A DNA stretch of 64,000 nt. Origin: Streptomyces albireticuli. GTDB taxonomy: Bacteria > Actinomycetota > Actinomycetes > Streptomycetales > Streptomycetaceae. Positions 16,300-22,811 of this stretch are shown piece after piece (the first letter of the stretch is position 1; every line of letters begins with the position of its first letter). Where the stretch lies: assembly GCF_002192455.1 (NCBI RefSeq), contig NZ_CP021744.1, positions 7,340,501-7,404,500 of the forward strand, written 5' to 3'. Made by a program: the position numbers and the translations under genes. The notes under the pieces were generated by a model that worked only from the letters and a program-made list of their open reading frames with translations, did no database searches and had not been told where the DNA came from.

Positions 16300-18824
16300 C
16301 CGACGCAACGCTTTCGCCGTCCACGGCGTCCTCGACGCCCCACCACTACTGGCAGGGCGCCTTCATCGGCGACGACGAGGCCGCCCGCCGCCTGGCCACG
16401 CTGCCCGCCGCCGTCGAGGCCGCGCTCGCCGCGCCGCTGGACACCGAGACCGTCCTGGCCGCCTGCGACGCCCTCGCCGCCGCCCTGCGCGACCCCGACG
16501 GCACCGTCAGGGCGCGGCTCGCCCCGCACCTGCCCGCCGACGAGGAAGGCGACGTCCTCGCCGAACTCGCCGCCTTCCTGGACCGCGCCGCGCTCACCCG
16601 CAAGCTCCGCCGCGAGCTGGGCGGCACCGCGCCCGAGCGGCTGACCCGGCCCGACGCCAAGGAGACGGTCTACGAGGCCTGGGCGCCCGTCGGCCTCGTC
16701 GCCCACATAGCCCCCGGCAACGCCGCCACCGTCGCCCCCCTCAGCCTGATCGAGGGGCTGCTCGCCGGCAACGTCAACATCCTCAAGACCAGCAGCGCCG
16801 ACACCCTCCTCGCCCAGCACCTGCTCGCCGAGCTCGCCGCCCTCGACCCGACCGGCGCCGTCGCCGACCGCGTCATCGTGCTGCGCTTCTCCTCCTCCCG
16901 GCAGGACTGGCTGCGGCAGATGTGCGCCCCGGCCGACGCCGTCGCGGTGTGGGGCGGCGAGGCCGCCGTCGAGGGCGTCGCCGCCCACGTCCCGGCCGGC
17001 TGCCGCCTGGTGGAGTGGGGCCACAAGATCTCCTTCGCCTACCTCACCCGCGACGCCTGGGCGGACGAGGCCACCCTGACCGCCCTGGCCCAGGACGTCT
17101 GCCTCTTCGAACAGCAGGCCTGCTCCAGCCCGCAGGTCGTCTACCTCGACACCGAGGACACCGAGGAGCTCCACGCCTTCGCCGGCCGCCTCGCGAAGGC
17201 GCTCGCCGCGTGCCCGGCACCGGCCGAGGAGGACCTCGACCCGGCCGAGTACGCCGAGCTCACCACCACCGAGCACCTCGCCCGCCTGGAGGAGCACCTC
17301 GGCCTCACCAAGGTGCTCGCCGCCCCCGACGGCACCTGGCGCGTCATGGCCGACGTCCGCCCGGCGCTCACCGCCTCCCCGCTGCACCGCAGCGTCTGGG
17401 TCAAGCCGCTGCCCCGCAAGAACCTCATAGCGACCCTGCGCCCCATGCGCCGCTACCTCCAGACCGCGGGCCTCGCGGGCGGCCGCACGGACGTCGCCGA
17501 GCTCGCCGCCACGGTGCTGGCCGCGGGCGCCACCCGCGTCACCCCGGTAGGCGCCATGACCGCCGGCTACTCCGGTGAGCCGCACGACGGCGTCTACGCC
17601 CTCCAGCGCTACAGCCGCCGCGTCGCCGTCCAGGCCGACGAGCGCTTCGCCACCACCGCCTGCCTCGACGACCTGGCCCGCCCGGCCGCCTTCCCGCCGC
17701 CCTCCGGGCCCCTGCTGGACAAGGCCGCGGTCCAGGAGCTCAACGACGGCGTCGACCGGCGCGACGCCGAGCTGTACTTCCGCAGCGGCGGCAGCACCGG
17801 CACCCCCGCCCTATCGCTCTTCACCTACGACGACTACGACACCCAGATGCGCGCCGCCGCCCGCGGCCTGCTCGCCGCCGGCTACGACCCGGCCCGCGAC
17901 CGCACCGCCAACCTCTTCTACTGCGGCGGCATGTACGGCGGCTTCATCAGCTTCTTCTCCATCCTGGAGCGGCTGGGCGGCACCCAGATGCCGATGGCCG
18001 CCGGCCCCGACCACCGGGCCACCGCGGAGATGCTCGTCGCGTACGAGGTCGACACGCTCTTCGGCATGCCGTCCTACCTGTGGCAGCTGCTGCACGAGCA
18101 GGAGGAGCCGCTGCGCGCGTACGGCGGCATCCGCAAGATCTTCTACGGCGGCGAGCACTTCACCGACGAACAGCGCCGCACCCTCACCGAGAAGTTCGGC
18201 GTCGAGGTCGTCCACTCCATCACCTACGGCAGCACCGACCTCGGCCCGCTCGGCTACCAGTGCACCGAGAGCGGCGGCAGCGTCCACCACCTGCACGCCG
18301 ATCTGCACACCCTGGAGATCCTCGACGTCGACGCCGACCGGCCCGTGGCCCCGGGGGAGACCGGTCGGCTGGTGTTCACCACCCACGCCCGGCGCGGCCA
18401 GAACCTCGGCCGCTACGTCATCGGCGACCTCGGCCGGGAACTGCCCGGCCGCTGCCCCTGCGGCAGCCGCGCACCGCGCTTCGAACTGCTGGGCAGGCTC
18501 GGCGACGTGATGCGGGTGGCGACGTACTTCCTCAACCACCGCCGGTTCACGGCCATCGCGCAGGAGCGCCTGCGCTACAGCGGCGAGCTTCAGGTCCTGC
18601 TCGCCAACAGCGGACCCCGCGAGGCCCTCACGGTCCGCGTGGAGCGCACCCTGGCCGCGAGCCCGGAGGAGGCACGGGACGCCTTCCTGGCGGACTACCC
18701 CGAGCTGCGGTCGGCGGTGGACGAGCGGCTGCTCGACCTCACCGTCGAGACGGTGGACGGCGCAGGCCTGGAGCGCACCGCGACCAGCGGCAAGCTGCGG
18801 TCGGTGGTCGACACCCGGCTGTAG
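16296..18824 (+). CDS. LuxC-like acyl reductase fused to PaaK/LuxE-like domain
   Basis: The protein has 842 residues in two parts. Residues about 20-445 are a LuxC-type acyl-CoA reductase with aldehyde-dehydrogenase fold: NAD(P)-binding region HIAPGNAATVAPLS, catalytic Cys276 in FEQQACSSPQ, and KPLPRKNL near the domain end. Residues about 460-842 are a PaaK/LuxE-like adenylating domain with FRSGGSTGTPALSLF, KIFYGGEHFTDEQ, ITYGSTDLGPLGYQC and the zinc-type cluster GRCPCGSRAPRF. LuxC and LuxE are normally separate subunits of a fatty-acid reductase complex. The fusion suggests activation and NADPH reduction of an acid to an aldehyde within one polypeptide. It is the last gene of the operon and ends just before a hairpin terminator. 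Confidence 0.87.
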   Translation: MTDATLSPSTASSTPHHYWQGAFIGDDEAARRLATLPAAVEAALAAPLDTETVLAACDALAAALRDPDGTVRARLAPHLPADEEGDVLAELAAFLDRAALTRKLRRELGGTAPERLTRPDAKETVYEAWAPVGLVAHIAPGNAATVAPLSLIEGLLAGNVNILKTSSADTLLAQHLLAELAALDPTGAVADRVIVLRFSSSRQDWLRQMCAPADAVAVWGGEAAVEGVAAHVPAGCRLVEWGHKISFAYLTRDAWADEATLTALAQDVCLFEQQACSSPQVVYLDTEDTEELHAFAGRLAKALAACPAPAEEDLDPAEYAELTTTEHLARLEEHLGLTKVLAAPDGTWRVMADVRPALTASPLHRSVWVKPLPRKNLIATLRPMRRYLQTAGLAGGRTDVAELAATVLAAGATRVTPVGAMTAGYSGEPHDGVYALQRYSRRVAVQADERFATTACLDDLARPAAFPPPSGPLLDKAAVQELNDGVDRRDAELYFRSGGSTGTPALSLFTYDDYDTQMRAAARGLLAAGYDPARDRTANLFYCGGMYGGFISFFSILERLGGTQMPMAAGPDHRATAEMLVAYEVDTLFGMPSYLWQLLHEQEEPLRAYGGIRKIFYGGEHFTDEQRRTLTEKFGVEVVHSITYGSTDLGPLGYQCTESGGSVHHLHADLHTLEILDVDADRPVAPGETGRLVFTTHARRGQNLGRYVIGDLGRELPGRCPCGSRAPRFELLGRLGDVMRVATYFLNHRRFTAIAQERLRYSGELQVLLANSGPREALTVRVERTLAASPEEARDAFLADYPELRSAVDERLLDLTVETVDGAGLERTATSGKLRSVVDTRL

Positions 18825-18830
18825 CCGGAC

Positions 18831-18859
18831 GGCCGGGGGCACGGCCCGTGCCCCCGGCC
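18831..18859. terminator. Hairpin terminator between convergent genes
   Basis: GGCCGGGGGCACGG and its reverse complement are separated by one base, giving a practical stem of about 13 bp with a 3-nt loop. It sits 7 nt after the LuxC-fusion stop and just before the stop of the convergent phosphotriesterase-family gene, so it can serve both. Confidence 0.7.
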
Positions 18860-18865
18860 CGTATC

Positions 18866-19792
18866 TCAGCGCCAGTGCGCCGCGAAGGCGCGGGCCGGGT
18901 TCCCGACGAACACCCGCTCGGTGAACTCCCCGCCCAGCCCGGCCGCCAGCGCGGGCCGCAGGGTGTTCAGCAGATACGGCATCCCCGGCCCGCCACCGCC
19001 GACCCCGCGGGCGGCCGCCGTGGTCGTGTCACCACCCAGCAGGATCCGGTCGGCGTGCCCGGCCTCCGCGAGCGCGGCCAGTGAGTCGAAGAGCCGCCAG
19101 TCCGTGGGGTGATGGGCCCGCGAAGGGCCGTCGAAGGCGAGGTACGCGCCCGAGCGCGCCGCCGACAGCTGCGCCCGCACATCGGCGGACCGGCCCAGAT
19201 GACCGAGGATCACCCGGTCCGGCGGCACCTCGCCCTCATCGCAGAGCAGATCCAGCACGGCCTGGGCGCCCGTGCCCAGTTCGAGGTGGACGGCCACGGG
19301 CGCGCCGGTCGCGTGGTGCGCCTCGGCCGCGGCCGCCATCACCCACCGGGCGTGGGCGTCGAGCCCGTGGAACCCTCCCGCCACCTTGATCAGACCCGCC
19401 CGGACCGGCGCGGTGGTCAGGTCCTCGACGAACAGCTCCGCGAGCCCGCCCCGCACGCGGCCGAGCAGCTCCGGGTCGTAGTGCACCGCCTGGTGCAGGC
19501 CCGTCGCCGCGACCAGGCGCGCGCCCGTGGCCCGCGCCAGGGCGGCGAGTTCCGCGCGCCGGCGCCCCATCCCGCGCGGCGTCCACTGCACGACGGCGTC
19601 GCCGCCCGCCTTCTGGAACGCCCGCAGCTCCGCGCCGGCGGCCACCGGATCGGCGAGCTCCTGGCCGGGCAGCAGCGGACTGCGGAGGAAGAGGTGGTCG
19701 TGGGCGTCGCAGACCCCCAGCTCGCCGGGCGGGAGATCGCCGAGCACGGTGCGGACGGCCGGTCCCGCCGGGGGTGCTTCCTGTGGATTCAT
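18866..19792 (-). CDS. Phosphotriesterase-family metal-dependent hydrolase
   Basis: The protein has 308 residues with an amidohydrolase barrel. Visible metal ligands are the HxH pair in CDAHDHLF, the lysine in AGLIKVAGG, histidines in VAVHLELG and VILGHLGR, and the aspartate in ILLGGDT, the order seen in phosphotriesterases and PTE-like lactonases. The ATG at 19790-19792 has GAGAGGGA upstream. It is divergent from the CGNR regulator gene at 19892, and the two share a double operator. The natural substrate is unknown; lactone or phosphoester hydrolysis are family options. It faces the Lux-type operon but is probably a separate unit. Confidence 0.85.
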   Translation of the reverse strand: MNPQEAPPAGPAVRTVLGDLPPGELGVCDAHDHLFLRSPLLPGQELADPVAAGAELRAFQKAGGDAVVQWTPRGMGRRRAELAALARATGARLVAATGLHQAVHYDPELLGRVRGGLAELFVEDLTTAPVRAGLIKVAGGFHGLDAHARWVMAAAAEAHHATGAPVAVHLELGTGAQAVLDLLCDEGEVPPDRVILGHLGRSADVRAQLSAARSGAYLAFDGPSRAHHPTDWRLFDSLAALAEAGHADRILLGGDTTTAAARGVGGGGPGMPYLLNTLRPALAAGLGGEFTERVFVGNPARAFAAHWR

Positions 19793-19834
19793 GCCGTTCC
19801 CTCTCGCTCGTCCCCCGGGGGTGGGGCATCGGAT

Positions 19835-19881
19835 GTAACGCTTCACCCGTTACGGATTCACTGTAACGGGTGAAGCGTTAC
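19835..19881. promoter_or_regulatory. Double inverted-repeat operator between hydrolase and CGNR genes
   Basis: The arm GTAACGCTTCACCCGTTAC (19835-19853) and its exact reverse complement (19863-19881) are separated by 9 nt. Each arm is itself a dyad of the form GTAACG-N7-CGTTAC, so there are two operator sites with centres 28 nt apart. They cover the shared promoter region of the divergent genes. The CGNR protein at 19892 is the obvious candidate ligand. Confidence 0.82.
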
Positions 19882-19891
19882 GCTTGCTCCC

Positions 19892-20455
19892 ATGACCGAC
19901 GACGCGCAGCAGGCCTTCCGCTTCGACTGCGGTGCCACCTGGCTCAACCTCCTCGCCACCCGCGGCCAGGCCTTCGGCGCCCGGCCGGTCGAGCGCGTCG
20001 CCACCCCCGAACGGCTGGGGGAGTGGCTGGAGCGCAGTGAACTCTCCCCCGTCCGGCCGCCGGACGAGGCCGATCTCCGGCGGGCCCGCGAACTGCGCGA
20101 GATCCTGCGGCCGCTCGCCCTGGCGACGGTCGCCGAGGAGCCCCCGCCGGCGGCCGCCCTGGCCGCGCTCGAACGCTTCCTCTCCGCCACCCCCGACCCC
20201 GTACGCCTCGTCCCTGGTGACCGCCTGCGGCGTGAGCCCCCGGCGACGACCGCCGCCGCGCTCGTCCGCATCGCCCGGCAGGCGGTCGACCACCTCGCGG
20301 GTCCCGAACGCCATGCGTTGGCCGTCTGCCCGGAGCACGACTGCCGGGGTGTCTTCGTCAACGCCGGGGGGCGGCGCAGGTGGTGCCCGTCGTCGGCTTG
20401 CGCGAGCCGGGGGCGGGTGCGGGCGCTGCGCGAGCGGCGGCGGGTGGGTGAGTGA
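19892..20455 (+). CDS. CGNR zinc-finger (ABATE-domain) regulator
   Basis: The protein has 187 residues. The N-terminal two thirds match the ABATE domain found before CGNR fingers (GATWLNLLATRG near residue 15, then RELREILRPL). The C-terminal finger is CPEHDCRGVFVN ... WCPSSACASRGRVRALRER: four cysteines are retained while the eponymous CGNR reads CASR. Family members bind DNA and control nearby genes. It is divergent from the phosphotriesterase-family gene across two identical dyads, so autoregulation and control of the hydrolase are likely. Confidence 0.82.
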   Translation: MTDDAQQAFRFDCGATWLNLLATRGQAFGARPVERVATPERLGEWLERSELSPVRPPDEADLRRARELREILRPLALATVAEEPPPAAALAALERFLSATPDPVRLVPGDRLRREPPATTAAALVRIARQAVDHLAGPERHALAVCPEHDCRGVFVNAGGRRRWCPSSACASRGRVRALRERRRVGE

Positions 20456-20749
20456 GGGCGGGGTGCCCTGCGGGCGGCCTTTTCCCCAGCCCCGCCCCTT
20501 CCCGCCGCATCCGATGTGCGGCTCCGCCGCGTGCGGGGCTCCGCCCCGGACCCCGGTCCTCAAACGCCGGACGGGCTCAATTGCCGCCCGGAACCGGGCA
20601 AATTCAGCCCGGCTGTCCGAAGGATAGGGCGGGGTTCGATTGCTCAGTCACGTACGGGTGACATGGCGCGTACCGGGAAGCGCGCGGGGCAGCCTCAGAG
20701 AAAGACCGAGCAGCATCTTGGAGGCGGCTGCGAGAACAGGGAGGGCGGC
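20456..20749. other. Intergenic region with repeat, no gene seen
   Basis: The first 110 nt hold the interspersed GC-rich repeat listed separately. The rest, around CTCAATTGCCGCCCGGAACCGGG, looks like a second dyad plus promoter DNA for the gene at 20750. An in-frame ATG at 20663 could extend that gene, but a good ribosome site favours 20750. Confidence 0.4.
20531..20562. repeat. Interspersed intergenic repeat, copy 2
   Basis: GTGCGGGGCTCCGCCCCGGA and the following 12 nt are the inverted counterpart of 6722-6753 with one mismatch in 32 nt. Both copies follow genes, suggesting a REP-like or terminator-associated element. Confidence 0.7.
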
Positions 20750-21142
20750 ATGAGTAACGGAGATATGGCCGACGAGACGGGGACAGACGCCTTCGACTTC
20801 AACGTCGATGTGAAACTCGCGGTCAAAAACAACCCCAGCACATCTCAGTTCGTGAACATGACCATCCAAACCGTTCCGCCTGGCGCTACCCAGCTGGACG
20901 GCACGTGGCGTGGGGCACCCGTCTTCATCCTGTCCAAAGGGGGAACCTTCGCCTGGGACGGTAGGGCGGGGCAAGAATTCGCTGCCCTTACCGACGGCGC
21001 GTCTGGCGGCCTGGTCGTCGCCTTGCAGGGCTTCATCGGGGCCCCGGGCAAGCTCCCTGGCCGCGGCAAGTCGGGCACCGGCCACGCGCTCGACCCAGTC
21101 ACCCACGAATTCCGCGAGGAGATCACTTGGAAGATCACCTAA
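20750..21142 (+). CDS. Unknown small protein
   Basis: The protein has 130 residues, is mostly beta-like and glycine-rich, and has no signal peptide, membrane helix or recognisable motif. Segments such as VKLAVKNNPSTSQFVNMTIQ and FILSKGGTFAWDGRAGQEF suggest a compact beta fold. The ATG at 20750 has AGGGAGGG upstream. Its codon use is less GC-biased than that of its neighbours (AAA, ACA and CAA codons are frequent), and it lies beside a repeat and an HNH remnant, so it may have been acquired by transfer. I do not recognise the family and infer no function. Confidence 0.6.
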   Translation: MSNGDMADETGTDAFDFNVDVKLAVKNNPSTSQFVNMTIQTVPPGATQLDGTWRGAPVFILSKGGTFAWDGRAGQEFAALTDGASGGLVVALQGFIGAPGKLPGRGKSGTGHALDPVTHEFREEITWKIT

Positions 21143-21241
21143 CCGCCACGCATCGGCTACCTCACCTTATTGCCAGGGCAGTAGACGAACCGGTGTGCAA
21201 CCAGATCACCGACCGGCACGCCGGGAACCAGCCGGCCCAGC

Positions 21242-21373
21242 TCAGAACGGCGGATCAGTGGCTCCGAACTCCGTTACGGTCTTGAGCCCGTGGCACTCCC
21301 GGCACAGCACTTGAACGTTCCCGTCCGCGTCGGTCCCTCCCGTCGCGAGGGGCCGCGGGCAGTCGTGCGCCTC
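21242..21373 (-). pseudogene. Remnant of HNH endonuclease C-terminus
   Basis: An open frame of about 43 codons, bounded upstream by TAA (21374-21376), reads LATGGTDADGNVQVLCRECH and then GLKT before the stop. It matches the end of HNH nucleases (HxxPLxxGGTDxxxNVQxLCxxCHxxKT). The first histidine region and everything upstream are missing and there is no start codon, so it is a decayed fragment. It suggests past mobile or phage DNA here. Confidence 0.6.
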
Positions 21374-21440
21374 TTACCAGTTGGGCCAGGCGGGCTGACG
21401 ACGGCCCGAGCCGGCGGGCCGGGCCCGGTCCGGGCACTGT

Positions 21441-21476
21441 GGGGGCCGAACGGGCTTCCAAGCCCGTTCGGCCCCC
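21441..21476. terminator. 17-bp near-perfect hairpin
   Basis: GGGGGCCGAACGGGCTT pairs with AAGCCCGTTCGGCCCCC across a 2-nt centre. It is placed between the MerR-clamp gene end (21554, minus strand) and the HNH remnant, so it could terminate the MerR transcript. There is no T-tract. Confidence 0.55.
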
Positions 21477-21553
21477 CGGCAGGAGCGTCGGTTGCTGAGG
21501 GCGGCACGGTCCCCACAAGCGTTGCCTCACGTCGATCCGACGATCCGCCGGGT

Positions 21554-22660
21554 TCAGCCGCCCACGACCCCCGGCGCCACCGGCATCACCAAAGTCGTGA
21601 AGCTCCCCTGATCCGCAGAGCGCACCACAACCGGCGTAGCCACCGTCGCCACCTCCAGCAGCACATCCGGCCCCACACTCGTCTCCAGCGCCGGCACCAG
21701 CACCGCCGGGTCGAAGAAGAGCCGCGGCGGCGGCGCGTCCTGGCAGATCACGGGCAGCGTCCGTGTGCCGGCACCGTCGGCGGACCCGTCGCGGAGGGAG
21801 ACGGTGACCTCGTCCCGCTCCCAGGTCAGCGCCACGGCCGCGGCCTCGCCGAAGCTCTCGACCGCGTCGCGCAGCGCCGTACGGCCCACGATCACCCGGT
21901 GCGCGGGCGGGGCCATGGCGTCCAGCACCCCGCGGTACATGGGGAAGTGGCCCTCCGCCGTGGGCAGTTCCCGCTCCTCCCCGGTGGCGGTGCGGACCCG
22001 GGCCCCCTCCGGGCCGAGTTCCAGGGTCACCTCGACGGCCCGCGCGGCCCACTGCCCGAGCCCGACGAGCTCGGCGGCCGGCACCAGCACACTGCCGGAC
22101 CCGCCCTCCGTCTCCAGGGGTTGCAGCACCCGCACCGACAGACGGAAGCGGTCGGTGGCCACCAGCCGCACCTCGCCCGCGTCGACCTCGACGAGGACGC
22201 GGCCGAGCTCCGGGTACTCCGGGTCGGTGGACGCCGCCGGCACCACCTGCCGTACGGCGCCCGCCAGTTCGGCGCCCCCGAGCCGCACCCGGCAGCCGGC
22301 TCCGCCCTTCCCGGCCGCCGCCTCGTCCCACCGGCGCAGCACCGCCGCGATCGCGGCGCGCGCGGCCTCCGACTGCTCCCGCACCGTGCCCAGGTGCCGC
22401 TCCAGCAACTCCCGGCCCGCCTCCTCGGGGCCGTCGAGCACCACGGCGATCCCGGCCAGTGGCAGCCCCGCCTCCCGGAGCCGCCGCAGCAGCCGCGCGC
22501 GGTCCGTCTGGGCCGGGCTGTAGAAGCGGTAGCCGGTGGTGCCGTCGACCCGCGCGGGGGTCAGGATCCGGCAGTCGTCGTAGAAGCGGAGGGCGGACGG
22601 CGCGAGGCCGACCCGGCGGGCGAAGGCGCTGATGCCCAGCAGTTCGGTGGTGTCGTTCAT
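21554..22660 (-). CDS. MerR-family regulator fused to sliding-clamp-like domains
   Basis: The protein has 368 residues. Residues about 6-75 are a MerR winged helix (GISAFARRVGLAPSALRFYD), and a helical linker runs to about 118. The remainder looks like DnaN beta-clamp domains rather than a drug-binding domain: VRLVATDRFRLSVRVL, ELPTAEGHFPMYRGV, and the terminal VVVRSADQGSFTTLVMPV resemble the DnaN segments ending in IRSADDGxFTTLLMPV. Two clamp-like units fit the length, whereas DnaN has three. A TTGACC/CAGAAT pair with a 19-bp spacer, the kind MerR proteins remodel, lies directly before the start and contains a TTCAAGC/GCTGAA dyad. Autoregulation is likely; the role of the clamp fold is unknown. 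Confidence 0.83.
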   Translation of the reverse strand: MNDTTELLGISAFARRVGLAPSALRFYDDCRILTPARVDGTTGYRFYSPAQTDRARLLRRLREAGLPLAGIAVVLDGPEEAGRELLERHLGTVREQSEAARAAIAAVLRRWDEAAAGKGGAGCRVRLGGAELAGAVRQVVPAASTDPEYPELGRVLVEVDAGEVRLVATDRFRLSVRVLQPLETEGGSGSVLVPAAELVGLGQWAARAVEVTLELGPEGARVRTATGEERELPTAEGHFPMYRGVLDAMAPPAHRVIVGRTALRDAVESFGEAAAVALTWERDEVTVSLRDGSADGAGTRTLPVICQDAPPPRLFFDPAVLVPALETSVGPDVLLEVATVATPVVVRSADQGSFTTLVMPVAPGVVGG

Positions 22661-22811
22661 GGCCGTGATTCTGGACGTTCAGCCAGCTTGAAGGTCAAAC
22701 GGACGCTCGCCCGCCGCTCCGGCGGCCCGGGCCGCCGCCATGGCCGGGAAGGCCACGGGCGGCGGCCCGGTCACGCGCGCGGGAGGGGCCTGGGGCCCCT
22801 CCCGCTGACGG

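Noticed and set aside
15142..18824. A bioluminescence (lux) operon
   Set aside because: LuxC/LuxE-like genes are present, but no luciferase LuxA/LuxB-like or LuxD-like gene is found; the context is a polyketide cluster.
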